This document shows, piece by piece, positions 8,580 through 17,473 of a stretch of 64,000 nucleotides of DNA. The position numbers and the translations under genes were made by a program. Numbering within the stretch: position 1 is the first letter of the stretch; every line of letters starts with the position of its first letter. A model generated the notes under the pieces. It did no database searches, was not told where the DNA came from, and saw only the letters and a program-made list of their open reading frames with translations. Source of the stretch: Georhizobium profundi (lineage in GTDB: Bacteria; Pseudomonadota; Alphaproteobacteria; Rhizobiales; Rhizobiaceae); assembly GCF_003952725.1 (NCBI RefSeq), contig NZ_CP032509.1, positions 3,806,001-3,870,000 on the forward strand, given 5' to 3'.

Positions 8580-8789
8580 TCAAACTGTCCGTGACGTCTT
8601 GATGCCCAGCAGGCTGTAGAGTGGGCATGTGCCGACCAGCGCCGTTACTGCAAAAATCGTCGCGATGGCGATCGACACCCAGTAGACTCCTCCATCACCC
8701 AAAGACTGAGAAACAAGGGCCACATAGAAGAGCGCGGCTGCCACGATGAGGCGCAGCGTGCGGTCAATCGTTCCCATGTTGGTCGTCAT
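8580..8789 (-). CDS. DUF2892-family small inner-membrane protein
   Basis: 69-residue protein, MGTIDRTLRLIVAAALFYVA followed by a second hydrophobic helix and the diagnostic GTCPLYSLLGIKTS ending. This is the DUF2892 (YgaP membrane-part) pattern of two helices with a conserved Cys-Pro. The family often accompanies rhodanese/sulfur genes, none of which is seen here. Start at 8789 is preferred because GGGAGA lies just upstream; a longer reading to 8873 lacks this. It is downstream of the hydroxyquinol operon but separated by 100 nt. Confidence 0.75.
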   Translation of the reverse strand: MTTNMGTIDRTLRLIVAAALFYVALVSQSLGDGGVYWVSIAIATIFAVTALVGTCPLYSLLGIKTSRTV

Positions 8790-8889
8790 GTCGGTCTCCC
8801 GTTCTAGCTGTTCGGAAGACAAGTCTGACACGACGCTTGTCTGCGGATGATGCGTCAGATCAATTTCGCTCATGCGAATTGGGCCTGCT

Positions 8890-9747
8890 TCAGGCCTGCC
8901 TCTCCATCACGAAATCAAAAGTCGATCGCCAGTCGGTGTCGCCCTGCGCATTTTTCTCGATCGCCGCGATGAGCGATGCCTTGACACCGAAGACGGCGTC
9001 CGATGTCAGCCATTCGTCCCCTTCGACAAAGGTGTGGGTGACGATCGTTTCGTATCCGGGCGCAGTCACGATGAAGTGCATGTGCGCCGGGCGATTGGGG
9101 TGGCGGCCAAGGGCCTTCAGCATCTGGCCGACTGGTCCGTCGTCGGGGATCGGATAGGAGACCGGGCGAATGCCGCGAAAGCTGTATGTGCCGTCCGCAC
9201 CGGCCACGAAGATGCCGCGGTTGTTCCACTTTGGCTGGATATCGGGCTGCTGGACGTCGTAATAGCCCTCGGCATTGTCGGACCAGACATCGATCGTCGC
9301 ACCTTCGATGGGCTTGCCATCGAGATCGACGACCCTGCCTTCGAACAGGCAGGTCTCGCCCTTGCCGTCGAGGCAGATATTCGCGCCCATGTCGTAGCGC
9401 GGCGCATCTGGAACATGGAACGGGCCAAGCACGGTGTTTTCCGTAGCGCCCGAGGCTCGGCGATGGTTGATCGCGTCGACCAGCATGGAGACGCCGAGCA
9501 CATCGCTCAGCAGGATGAATTCCTGCCGGTTGCCGTCGCACATCTGGCCGGTCCGCGTCAGAAAGTCGATCGCGGTCGCCCATTCGCCCTGCGTCAATTC
9601 CACGTCCTTGGCAAAGGCGTGGAGGTGCTTGACGAGCGAGGTCATCACGGTCGCCAGGCGTGGATCGATGTCAGCTGCCATGCGGGTGTTGACGACCTCC
9701 ACCGAACGGGCTTCGGTGAAATAGTCGATACCGGTTTCTTCGCTCAT
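8890..9747 (-). CDS. Hydroxyquinol 1,2-dioxygenase (intradiol ring cleavage)
   Basis: Non-haem Fe(III) intradiol dioxygenase, 285 residues, predicted to open 1,2,4-trihydroxybenzene to maleylacetate. An N-terminal helical dioxygenase domain (about 20-100) precedes the catalytic beta domain. Predicted iron ligands are Tyr163 (GYYDVQ), Tyr198 (PVSYPIP), His222 and His224 (PAHMHF), matching the spacing known for hydroxyquinol dioxygenases. GQMCDGNRQEFILLSDVLG and ENTVLGPFHVPDAP are family signatures. Start is the ATG at 9747 with GGAG upstream; a GTG at 9756 overlaps the previous stop. It is the last gene of the maleylacetate/ABC operon. Confidence 0.85.
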   Translation of the reverse strand: MSEETGIDYFTEARSVEVVNTRMAADIDPRLATVMTSLVKHLHAFAKDVELTQGEWATAIDFLTRTGQMCDGNRQEFILLSDVLGVSMLVDAINHRRASGATENTVLGPFHVPDAPRYDMGANICLDGKGETCLFEGRVVDLDGKPIEGATIDVWSDNAEGYYDVQQPDIQPKWNNRGIFVAGADGTYSFRGIRPVSYPIPDDGPVGQMLKALGRHPNRPAHMHFIVTAPGYETIVTHTFVEGDEWLTSDAVFGVKASLIAAIEKNAQGDTDWRSTFDFVMERQA

Positions 9748-9752
9748 CGAAG

Positions 9753-11537
9753 TCACTCCGCTGCCTGGCGCATCGCGATGCTGTTTCGATCGAGGATGGT
9801 CGACAGCACCCGCGTCAGTTCGCCCGCCGGGTCGGCGACCATCTCCTCGGCCCGCCAGGCGACGTGGTGGTCTGGCCGCACGAGCACGCAGCCACTGTCG
9901 CCCACTTCACGGGCACGCGCCCACTCGCCTTCATGGTCGACGAAAGCCCGGCGCGGGCCGATGACGACTGTTGCGATGTCGATGCCAAGCGCCTTGCCGG
10001 CCTTGGCCGCTGCAACGGCCCAGCCTTCGCCGGAAATACCGGTGAGGATCGTGAAGCGGCCCTTGCCGGTGAGATCGAGCGTCGAGTGCTTCTTGCCGGC
10101 ATGGTCGTAGATCCAGCAATGGGGAATGCGCGCACCCGGCCAGGTGGTCGGCTGGTAGTGCAGTTCGGAATCGAGTTCGAAGGCCGGCTCCATCTGGCCT
10201 TCCGTCACCGCCGCGCTCGATTTGTACCGCTGGTTCATCTCCACGCCGTGCGCATCGAACTCGTACTTCTTGAAGGCGATCGCCTGGCGGATCGCTTCGC
10301 GCTGCCGCTCGGCCTGGGGTGTCGCGTCGCAGCGCGCATCCATCGAGGCCTGGATCTTCTCGACGTCGGTGCCGCCGGTCATGCCGAGCGCCTCGAAGAT
10401 CGGGCCGAACTCGCCGATCGACTGGTTGGCGCGCGTCACGATCTGCTTGGCAATTGGCGCGCGTTCAACGGAGAAGGTCTCGAGGAGGCCGGGACCCGCT
10501 TGGCCCTTGACCACGGCGGCGAGCTTCCAGGCCAGGTTGAAGCCGTCCTGGATCGAGGTGTTTGATCCCAGTCCGTTCGATGGCGGATGCCGGTGGGCGG
10601 CGTCACCCATGATGAAGACGCGGCCCTTCTGCATGTGGGTCGCGTACATGTTGTTGACGGTCCAGGTGTTGGCCGAGATCAGCTCGATCTCAAGCTCCGG
10701 ATCGCCGACCAGCTGGCGCGCAACTTCGGTGGCAAAGGCGTCGTCGACCACCGGGGCGGGCTGGTTGATGTCGTAGCCCCAGACGATCAGCCACTCATTC
10801 CACGGCCGCACCATGCGCACGAGACCCATGCCGATGCCGCCGACATCGGCGCCGGGCTGCATGACCCAGTAGAGCACCGAAGGTCGGTGCGCGACATAGC
10901 GCGAGAGATCGGCGCGGAAAAGGATGTTCATCGATCCGCCGACGCCCATCTGGCCCTCGAAAGGCAGGCCGGCATGCTCGGCCACGCGCGAATTGCCGCC
11001 ATCGGCGCCGACGAGATATTTCGAGCGGATGGTGATTTCCTTGCCCGTCAGCCGGTCGAGGCAAGTGGTCGTTACGCCGTCTGCATCCTGCTCGTGGCGC
11101 AGATATTCCGTCGACATGCGCGGCTGCGTGCCGCGCGAGCAAGCCGTCTTGAAGAGGATCGGCTCCATGTAGGTCTGCGGCAGGTCGTTCATCATGCAGG
11201 GCGAGGACAGCTGGTGCTCGGCGCGCGAGAGCGGGTGGTTGCCCCAGCTCTTCATGCGGCCGATCTCCTCGCCGGCGAGGCTCTCGCAGAAGATGTTCTC
11301 GCCCATCAGCTCCTGCTCGGTGCAGTGCAGATAGGCCTCCGCCTCGACCTCGCGGCCGAGATCGCGCAGCACTTCCATGGTGCGCTGGTTGGTGATGTGG
11401 GCGCGCGGCGTGTTGGCCAGCCAGCGATAGCGGTTTACCACCATGTTTTCGACGCCATAGGTCGAGAGCAGCGCCGCGGTCGCCGAGCCCGCCGGGCCGG
11501 TTCCGATCACGAGCACGTCGGTCCTGATGTCAGCCAT
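9753..11537 (-). CDS. FAD-dependent aromatic hydroxylase (phenol/2,4-dichlorophenol/resorcinol-type monooxygenase)
   Basis: Class A flavoprotein monooxygenase of 594 residues that should add an ortho hydroxyl to a phenol using NAD(P)H and O2. FAD motif GTGPAG at 12-17, DG motif LVGADGGNSRV near 190, GD motif FIMGDAAHRHPPSNG near 315, and a C-terminal thioredoxin-like domain typical of the TfdB/PheA-type subgroup. Lying between the ABC permease livM (2-nt gap) and hydroxyquinol dioxygenase, it most plausibly makes hydroxyquinol from resorcinol or a related dihydroxybenzene. The exact substrate is inferred from context. Confidence 0.82.
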   Translation of the reverse strand: MADIRTDVLVIGTGPAGSATAALLSTYGVENMVVNRYRWLANTPRAHITNQRTMEVLRDLGREVEAEAYLHCTEQELMGENIFCESLAGEEIGRMKSWGNHPLSRAEHQLSSPCMMNDLPQTYMEPILFKTACSRGTQPRMSTEYLRHEQDADGVTTTCLDRLTGKEITIRSKYLVGADGGNSRVAEHAGLPFEGQMGVGGSMNILFRADLSRYVAHRPSVLYWVMQPGADVGGIGMGLVRMVRPWNEWLIVWGYDINQPAPVVDDAFATEVARQLVGDPELEIELISANTWTVNNMYATHMQKGRVFIMGDAAHRHPPSNGLGSNTSIQDGFNLAWKLAAVVKGQAGPGLLETFSVERAPIAKQIVTRANQSIGEFGPIFEALGMTGGTDVEKIQASMDARCDATPQAERQREAIRQAIAFKKYEFDAHGVEMNQRYKSSAAVTEGQMEPAFELDSELHYQPTTWPGARIPHCWIYDHAGKKHSTLDLTGKGRFTILTGISGEGWAVAAAKAGKALGIDIATVVIGPRRAFVDHEGEWARAREVGDSGCVLVRPDHHVAWRAEEMVADPAGELTRVLSTILDRNSIAMRQAAE

Positions 11538-11539
11538 GT

Positions 11540-12628
11540 CTATTCCTCCCTGGAGGCGGATGGTTTGGGTGCGATGTCGCCGACGACGAGGCGCCGGCGG
11601 ATGGGAAAGAGCTGCAAGCCGGTGCGATCACTGATCAGGCCCCATATGCCGCGGGGCGCAAACAGCATCACGACGATGCCGATGGTGCCGAGCGCGATCA
11701 GGTACCAGGTACCGTGTTGGGCCAGCATCGACTGGAGCAGAAAGAATACGATGACGCCGATGATCGGCCCCTCGATCGTGCCGATGCCGCCGATGACGAC
11801 GATGAAGATGACATAGGCCGTCCAGTCATTGACCGAGAAGGCGGCGTCCGGCGAAATACGCGCCTTCTGCAGGTAGATCAGCGCGCCGGAGAGGCCCGTG
11901 CCGAAGGCGGCTGTCAGGAACACGAACCATTTGATGGGCGCGGCATCGACACCGACGGAGCGCGCCGCTTCGGAATTGTCGCGGATGGCTGCGAGCGCAA
12001 GACCGCGCTTGGTGCGGAGCAGCCAGTAGATGCCGCCTATGGCTGCAACCGCGAGTGCCAGCGCCAGCCAGTAGGCGAGGATGTCGCGCGCTGCGGGGTC
12101 GCGCACGTCGAAGAGCGTCGCGATCGCGCCGACAAACGGGATGGCATCCGTTGCCTCGCGCGGCAGCGAGGTGCCGGTGCCGCCGCCGACCGCACGCCAC
12201 TGCGCGACCGAGAGGCGGACGACTTCGGCGAGCACCCAGGTGCCGATGGCAAAATAGGCGCCGTTCAGGCGAAAGGCGAAAAAGGCGAAAGGCACGGCGA
12301 GCACGAGCGCGGCCACGCCGCCGATCAGGATCGCCGTCAGCGGATCAACCGCACCGAGGATGACGGAGCCGAACAGCGCGTAGGCGCCGATGCCGACGAA
12401 GGCCTGCTGGCCGATCGAAACCAGCCCCCCGTAGCCGGCAAGCAGGTTCCAGAACTGCGCGAGAGTCAGCATGGTCAGGATGAAGAAGAGCTCCTGAACG
12501 AGGCGGCGCGAGGCAAAGGCGGGAAGCACGATGGCGACCGCGATGATGAGGACAGCGACCACCAGGGCGATGGTGGATGCGCGGGTGCGGGTTTCGACGG
12601 TGTAGGCGGGCATTGCGTGCATGGTCAT
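11540..12628 (-). CDS. LIV-type ABC transporter permease (LivM family), aromatic operon
   Basis: Inner-membrane permease of 362 residues starting MTMHAMPAYTVETRT at 12628, 11 nt after the restored livH stop. It contains the LivM marker NLLAGYGGLVSIGQQAFVGI near 75 and the ATPase-contact loop AIRDNSEAARSVGVDA near 225. About nine hydrophobic segments. It is part of a complete importer inside a hydroxyquinol-degradation operon, so its probable cargo is the aromatic growth substrate rather than an amino acid. A longer reading frame upstream of 12628 overlaps livH and is not coding. Confidence 0.85.
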   Translation of the reverse strand: MTMHAMPAYTVETRTRASTIALVVAVLIIAVAIVLPAFASRRLVQELFFILTMLTLAQFWNLLAGYGGLVSIGQQAFVGIGAYALFGSVILGAVDPLTAILIGGVAALVLAVPFAFFAFRLNGAYFAIGTWVLAEVVRLSVAQWRAVGGGTGTSLPREATDAIPFVGAIATLFDVRDPAARDILAYWLALALAVAAIGGIYWLLRTKRGLALAAIRDNSEAARSVGVDAAPIKWFVFLTAAFGTGLSGALIYLQKARISPDAAFSVNDWTAYVIFIVVIGGIGTIEGPIIGVIVFFLLQSMLAQHGTWYLIALGTIGIVVMLFAPRGIWGLISDRTGLQLFPIRRRLVVGDIAPKPSASREE

Positions 12629-12639
12629 GATGCGGCCCC

Positions 12640-13502
12640 TCAATCCACCGCCCGTGGGAATAGCCCGCGCGGCTTGACGAGCAGCACCAGCAGGAAGGCA
12701 ATGTGGCCTGCCAGGATTTGCCATTCCGGATTGATCGCCGCTCCTACCGTCTGCGCGACGCCGATGATGACGCCGCCCGCCAGCGTACCCCACAGCGAGC
12801 CGAGCCCCCGATGATGACCGCCTCGAAGGCGTAGATCAGACGCGCTGGACCGATCGACGGATCGAAATTCGCACGCATGCCGAGATAGAGCGCGGCGATC
12901 GTAACGATCACCAGCGCGATCCCCGTGGCCTGCGCAAAGATGCGCGACGGGCGGATGCCCATGAGGCTTGCCGTCGTCGCGTCGTCCGACGTGGCGCGGA
13001 AGGCGCGGCCGAGCGCGGTGCGATAGAATATCTGGTTGAGGACGACGATTACCAGGACGGCCGAGGCGAAGGTCAGGAGCGGCATGACTCCGACATTAAG
13101 GCCTGCGACCTGCAGCGAGGCGGTGCCCATCTCGCCCGGAGGCAGCCGGCGCGTGTCGGCCGAGAAAGCCTCCTGCATGGCGTTCTGCAGCACGACCGAG
13201 ATGCCGAAGGTGACGAGTAGCGGCGGCAGGATGTCCTCGCCGAGCACGCGGTTCAGCACCACGCGCTGCAGCACGTAACCGATCGCAAACATCAGCGGCA
13301 GCGCGATGGCGACCGCAAGAAACGGAGAGATGCCGAGCACCGAGACGATGACGAGGATGAGATAGGCTGCGAGCACGATCAGGTCGCCATGGGCGAGATT
13401 GACCAGCCGCATGATGCCGAAGACGAGGCTCAAACCCGCGGCGAAGAGAGCATAAAGTCCGCCCAGCAGAACGCCCTGCACGATCGTGTCGAGCCAGTTC
13501 AT
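12640..13502 (-). pseudogene. LIV-type ABC transporter permease (LivH family), frameshifted
   Basis: Permease partner of the downstream LivM protein. Residues 1-232 read as a normal LivH (MRLVNLAHGDLIVLAAYLIL, YAFEAVIIGG), then the frame shifts after a run of five Cs on the plus strand (12805-12809) and ends at 12744 with a nonsense basic tail. Adding one base restores LGSLWGTLAGGVIIGVAQ, NPEWQILAGHIAFLLVLL and KPRGLFPRAVD, with a stop at 12640, 11 nt before livM. Everything else looks intact, so this is either a very recent loss-of-function mutation or a homopolymer sequencing error. Confidence 0.9.
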
Positions 13503-14209
13503 GCGTGCTGCACCCCGAAATAGGCGACGTGGATCGCCTCGCGCGTCAGCTCCTCGGGGCGGCCGGTCAGTGTGACCCGGCCTTCAATCATGCAATAGAC
13601 CCGGTCTGCAACCTTCAGGGCCTGGCCAATATCCTGCTCGACGATGATCATCGAGGCGCCGCTTTCGCGGATGAGCGGAACGGCCTTGTAGATGTCCTTG
13701 ATGACGACCGGCGCGAGCCCGAGCGAGATTTCGTCGCAAAGAAGCACATCCGGGTTGGCCATCAGCGCGCGACCGATCGCGACCATCTGCTGCTGGCCGC
13801 CCGAGAGCGCCGTTCCGGGATTGCGACGGCGCTCGGCGAGTATCGGGAAGAGCGCGTAGATGCGCTCCAGTGTCCAATAGCCGGAGCCCTTTCGCACTTG
13901 CCCGCCGATCAGGAGGTTTTCCTCGACGGTCAGCGACGGAAAGAGCCGCCTGCCCTCCGGCACCATCGAGATGCCGCGCTTCATCACTTCGTCGGCGGGC
14001 AGCGCGCCGATCTCCTCGCCGCGCAGGCGCACGGAGGCCGGTGCGTTGCGCAGGACGCCGGAGATGGAGCGCATCAGCGTCGTCTTGCCCGCTCCATTCG
14101 AGCCGATGATCGCGACGCACTCGCCCTCCCCCAATTCAATATCGACGCCGAAAAGCGCCTGGAACTGGCCGTAATGGGCGGTGAGACCGTGGGTGGAGAG
14201 AAGTGCCAT
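13499..14209 (-). CDS. LIV-type ABC transporter ATP-binding protein (LivF family)
   Basis: ATPase of 236 residues. Walker A GSNGAGKTT near 36-44, signature LSGGQQQMVAIGRAL, Walker B VLLCDEISLGLAPVVIKDIY, and the short LivF-type C-terminus. It overlaps livG upstream and livH downstream by a few bases, so it is part of the tightly packed aromatic operon. It pairs with the LivG-type ATPase to drive the LivHM channel. Confidence 0.87.
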   Translation of the reverse strand: MALLSTHGLTAHYGQFQALFGVDIELGEGECVAIIGSNGAGKTTLMRSISGVLRNAPASVRLRGEEIGALPADEVMKRGISMVPEGRRLFPSLTVEENLLIGGQVRKGSGYWTLERIYALFPILAERRRNPGTALSGGQQQMVAIGRALMANPDVLLCDEISLGLAPVVIKDIYKAVPLIRESGASMIIVEQDIGQALKVADRVYCMIEGRVTLTGRPEELTREAIHVAYFGVQHA

Positions 14210-14928
14210 CAGACCTCGATCCCCAGATAGATTTCGCGCACTTCGGCCGACGCCATGATCGCCTCCGGCTTGCCGATGCCGATGACCTTGCCGAAATGCA
14301 GGACCAGCAGGCGCTCCACCACCGAATTCAGCGCATGGAGCACATGCTCGATCCAGATGATGGTGACGCCCTGCGCGTGGATCGCCTTGATCGTCTCCAC
14401 GAGCTCACCGCATTCGCCTTCCGTCAGGCCGCCAGCGATCTCATCGAGAAGAAGCAGCTTCGGATCGGTCGCGAGCGCGCGGGCAAGTTCGAGCCGCTTG
14501 CGCTCCAGAAGCGAGAGCGAGCCCGCAACGGTGTTGGCCTTGGCGAGCAGCCCCGTCTTGCGCAGCACCTCGGCGCAATCCTGCGCAACGTCGGCCTCCG
14601 ACCGGTTGCGCCCGAAGGCACCGGCGACCAGCAGGTTTTCGAACACCGTCAGCTTGGAAAAGGGCTGCGGAATCTGGAAGGAGCGGCCCATGCCGGCGAT
14701 GCAGCGGCGCATGGCCGGCGTCTTCGTAACATCTTCGCCCATGAAGCGGATCGTGCCGCTATCGGGCGCGATGTTGCCCGCGATCAGATTGAAGAGCGTG
14801 GACTTGCCCGCGCCATTCGGGCCGATGATGCCCAAGGCTTCGCCTTCCGCGACGTCGAAGGTGACGCCGTCGGCAACGGTGAGCGCGCCGAAGCTTCGAT
14901 TGACCCTGTCGAGCGAGATGAGTGCCAT
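14209..14928 (-). CDS. LIV-type ABC transporter ATP-binding protein (LivG family)
   Basis: ATPase of 239 residues starting MALISLDRVNRSFG at 14928, with GGAAGGG upstream. Walker A GPNGAGKST, signature region SLSLLERKRLELARAL (an LSLLERK form common in LivG relatives), Walker B LLLLDEIAGGL and the LivG-type VIWIEH-like segment TIIWIEHVLHAL. It follows the substrate-binding-protein gene after a 53-nt gap that holds a perfect hairpin. Upstream in-frame sequence to 15081 overlaps the binding-protein gene and is not part of it. Confidence 0.87.
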   Translation of the reverse strand: MALISLDRVNRSFGALTVADGVTFDVAEGEALGIIGPNGAGKSTLFNLIAGNIAPDSGTIRFMGEDVTKTPAMRRCIAGMGRSFQIPQPFSKLTVFENLLVAGAFGRNRSEADVAQDCAEVLRKTGLLAKANTVAGSLSLLERKRLELARALATDPKLLLLDEIAGGLTEGECGELVETIKAIHAQGVTIIWIEHVLHALNSVVERLLVLHFGKVIGIGKPEAIMASAEVREIYLGIEV

Positions 14929-14947
14929 GATGCCCTTCCGGCCTGAT

Positions 14948-14972
14948 GCCCGGACGCACGATGCGTCCGGGC
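14948..14972 (-). other. Perfect 11-bp stem-loop after the ABC binding-protein gene
   Basis: GCCCGGACGCA pairs perfectly with TGCGTCCGGGC around a 3-nt loop, immediately 3' of the binding-protein stop and 20 nt before the livG start. There is no U-run in the operon direction. It probably protects or defines the 3' end of an abundant upstream message so that the binding protein is made in excess. Confidence 0.6.
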
Positions 14973-14981
14973 GTCTGCAAT

Positions 14982-16256
14982 TCAGCCGATCGCTTCCATC
15001 GTGCCGGCGGTCGGGATGTCCGTCTGGCCGGTGTTGTCGACGATGACGAGGTCGTAGCCACCGCCATCGCGCAGGCGCCACTGGCCACCGACAAGCGGGG
15101 TCTTCGACACGTTCGCCTGGGCAAAGGGCGGCAGGCCGGCCCCATCAAAAGCGATGCGGCCGACGATCGTCTGCAGGTCGGATGCGGCGATGGCCTCGGC
15201 GACCGCATCGCGATCGGCGACATCGCTCGTCCGGCCCATCGCGTCGACGGCAAGTTCCAGGAGCGCATGGACGAAGCCGATCGGCTGGGTCCACTGGCGG
15301 CTGGTCGCTTCCGTATAGGCGGCCGCGACCTCACCTGCGGACAGGCCGTTTAGCGAGGACTTGAACGGATGGTTCGGCGACCACCAGACTTCCGACGACA
15401 GATTGTGCCCGGCATCGCCCAGCGCCTCGACAGCCTGCGGGAAGAGGATCGCCTTGCCGATCGACGCTGCCTTCGGGTTGAAGCCCTGCTGGCGCGCCTG
15501 CGTCCAGAAGGTCGTGAAATCGGGAGGGATCGGCACGCCGGTGACGATCTCGACATTGCCCTGCCGGAACGCGTTGATCTGCGCCGAGAAATCGTCCGTC
15601 AAATTCTGGTAGCGGCCCGGATCGATGAGGGTGAAGCCCTGACTTGCCAGCACCGGCGGGAAGCCGTTCTGCGCATCGCCCCAGGCGTTCCCGTCACCGT
15701 CGTTCGGGAACAGACCGCCGACGGTCTTGTTGGTCTCGAGCTGGTTCCACATGGCCGTGAAGACAGAGATGACGTCTTCCAGACCCCAGAAGAAGTGGAA
15801 GCCGTAGTCGAAAGGCCGCCAGCTGTCCGGCGCACCGGGGTTTCCTTGCTGGCCGATGAACCAGGGCTGCCACGGCGCGACGGTCGAGATGACCGGAATG
15901 CCTTCGGCCTCGGCGGTCGTCGTCACCGGGTTCGTCGTTTCCGGCGTGGAGGCGACCAGCATCAGGTCGACCTCGTCGGAGATGATGAGTTCCTGGGCAA
16001 CTTCGGCGGCACGGTTCGGGTTCGACTGCGAGTCGCGCACGATGATCTCGAAATCAGCGGCGGCCGCGCTTTCTGCGAAGTTCGCGAGGATGAAATTGTC
16101 AGCCTCGGCAAAAGCGGCAAGCGGGCCGGTCTGCGGGCTCACATAGCCGAGCTTGATGCGCGCCCCCTGCGCGATTGCGGGCATGGGAAAGCTGCTTGCC
16201 GCGGCAAGCAGGCCGGTCGTGGCCGACGCCTTCAACAATGTGCGACGCGTAATCAT
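14982..16256 (-). CDS. ABC transporter substrate-binding protein of the hydroxyquinol/aromatic operon
   Basis: Periplasmic binding protein (type I, LivK-like), 424 residues. The leader MITRRTLLKASATTGLLAAA has a twin-arginine TRRTLLK motif, so Tat export is likely, with cleavage near AIAQ (about residue 30). The mature part begins IKLGYVSPQTGPLAAFAEAD. Start at 16256 has GGGAGGAG upstream. The ligand is unknown; operon context (maleylacetate reductase upstream, hydroxylase and dioxygenase downstream) suggests an aromatic acid or phenol such as a resorcylate. Confidence 0.83.
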   Translation of the reverse strand: MITRRTLLKASATTGLLAAASSFPMPAIAQGARIKLGYVSPQTGPLAAFAEADNFILANFAESAAAADFEIIVRDSQSNPNRAAEVAQELIISDEVDLMLVASTPETTNPVTTTAEAEGIPVISTVAPWQPWFIGQQGNPGAPDSWRPFDYGFHFFWGLEDVISVFTAMWNQLETNKTVGGLFPNDGDGNAWGDAQNGFPPVLASQGFTLIDPGRYQNLTDDFSAQINAFRQGNVEIVTGVPIPPDFTTFWTQARQQGFNPKAASIGKAILFPQAVEALGDAGHNLSSEVWWSPNHPFKSSLNGLSAGEVAAAYTEATSRQWTQPIGFVHALLELAVDAMGRTSDVADRDAVAEAIAASDLQTIVGRIAFDGAGLPPFAQANVSKTPLVGGQWRLRDGGGYDLVIVDNTGQTDIPTAGTMEAIG

Positions 16257-16299
16257 GGTTTGGTTCTCCTCCCAAAAATGACTTGCCAAAGATGTTCGG

Positions 16300-17370
16300 T
16301 CAGAAAGCTGGCGGGTCTCCTGCCCAGGCAGCCTCCAGCAATTTCAAGATCTCGTCGCGGCTCACGGGCTGCGGGTTCCAGTAGGGCTTGGCCGCAGCAA
16401 GATCGGCGGCGCGCGGGAGATCGGCCTCCTTCATGCCTATCTCGCGCAGGCCAAGCGGCGCACCGAGCGATTTGGCAAAATCATAGAGCGCCTGCCCCGG
16501 TCTATCGCCGCCGAAGATGCGCGACACGGGTTCCAGCTCGCGACCCGCGGCGCGCGCGTTGAAGCCTATCGCATGGGCCAGCACGACCGCGTGCGTTTCG
16601 GCGTGCGGCAGATCAAACGAACCGCCGAGCGTGTGGCAAAGCTTGTGATGCAGCGCCATGCCGACCTGGCCGAGCACGGTGCCGCAAAGCCAGGCCCCGT
16701 AAAGCGTCGCTCCGCGCGCTTCGAGATCGTGCGGGTTGCGCATGACGTCAGGCAGCGACGCCGCGAAGGCTTCGAGCCCTTCGATCGCCATCAGCGTCGA
16801 GACCGGGTTCCGGTTTTGCGCATAGAGACCTTCAACGGCATGGGCCATGGCATTGAGCGCGCTCGTCACTGTCATCGCGACGGGCAGGCTGCGCACCAGC
16901 TCGGCATCGTAAAGCACGACTTCAGGCCGCACCTTGGGATCGGTGATTGTGGTCTTCTCGCCCTTTTCCGTCTGGCCCAGGATCGCCGTGACCTCGGAAC
17001 CGGCATAGGTGGTGGGGATCACGATCTGCGGGAGTTCGGTGCGCAGTGCGATGGCCTTGCCGAGACCGGTCGTCGAGCCGCCGCCGATCGCCACGACGCA
17101 ATCGGCGCGTACGTAACGGGCATGCTGCACGGCTTCCTCGGTGATCGCGACCGGCGTGTGCATGGCCGCTTTGGTGAAGACGCCGACCGCCGCATCGCCG
17201 ATTTCCTGCGCCATCTCCATGGCCGCATCCGCCTGCGGCGGGGTCGAGAGCACCAGTGCGCGCGAGCAGCCGAGACGAGCGATTTCCTCACCCGTGCACC
17301 GACGGACACCCGGCGCAAAGCGGACGCGCACCGGCTGGCCCTCGAAAGCGAATTCTGGCTGGAAATGCAT
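16300..17370 (-). CDS. Maleylacetate reductase
   Basis: NAD(P)H-dependent reductase of maleylacetate to 3-oxoadipate, an iron-containing-alcohol-dehydrogenase-fold enzyme of 356 residues. Family signatures are AIGGGSTTGLGKAIALRT near 90-105, PTTYAGSEVTAILGQT near 120-135, the helical segment NAMAHAVEGLY and GMALHHKLCHTLGG with the histidines that replace metal ligands. Start at 17370 has AGGAGGA upstream. It is the first gene of the operon that ends with hydroxyquinol dioxygenase, whose product it consumes, and is divergent from a LysR regulator. Confidence 0.88.
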   Translation of the reverse strand: MHFQPEFAFEGQPVRVRFAPGVRRCTGEEIARLGCSRALVLSTPPQADAAMEMAQEIGDAAVGVFTKAAMHTPVAITEEAVQHARYVRADCVVAIGGGSTTGLGKAIALRTELPQIVIPTTYAGSEVTAILGQTEKGEKTTITDPKVRPEVVLYDAELVRSLPVAMTVTSALNAMAHAVEGLYAQNRNPVSTLMAIEGLEAFAASLPDVMRNPHDLEARGATLYGAWLCGTVLGQVGMALHHKLCHTLGGSFDLPHAETHAVVLAHAIGFNARAAGRELEPVSRIFGGDRPGQALYDFAKSLGAPLGLREIGMKEADLPRAADLAAAKPYWNPQPVSRDEILKLLEAAWAGDPPAF

Positions 17371-17429
17371 CCGATCCTCCTGCGCCGGTCCTCCAACCAG
17401 CACATGGGTAAACATTAGCGTAAACTACA

Positions 17430-17454
17430 TACCAGCTTGATCAGTTTGCCGGTA
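17430..17454. promoter_or_regulatory. Candidate LysR operator in the divergent promoter region
   Basis: TACCAGC (17430-17436) and GCCGGTA (17448-17454) form an inverted repeat with 6 of 7 matches and an 11-nt spacer, in the 103-nt gap between the maleylacetate reductase gene and the LysR gene. It lies 20 nt before the LysR start, where such proteins usually repress themselves and activate the divergent operon. The T-N-A outer bases fit LysR boxes loosely. Confidence 0.4.
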
Positions 17455-17473
17455 CATAACATAACTCGTTGCT

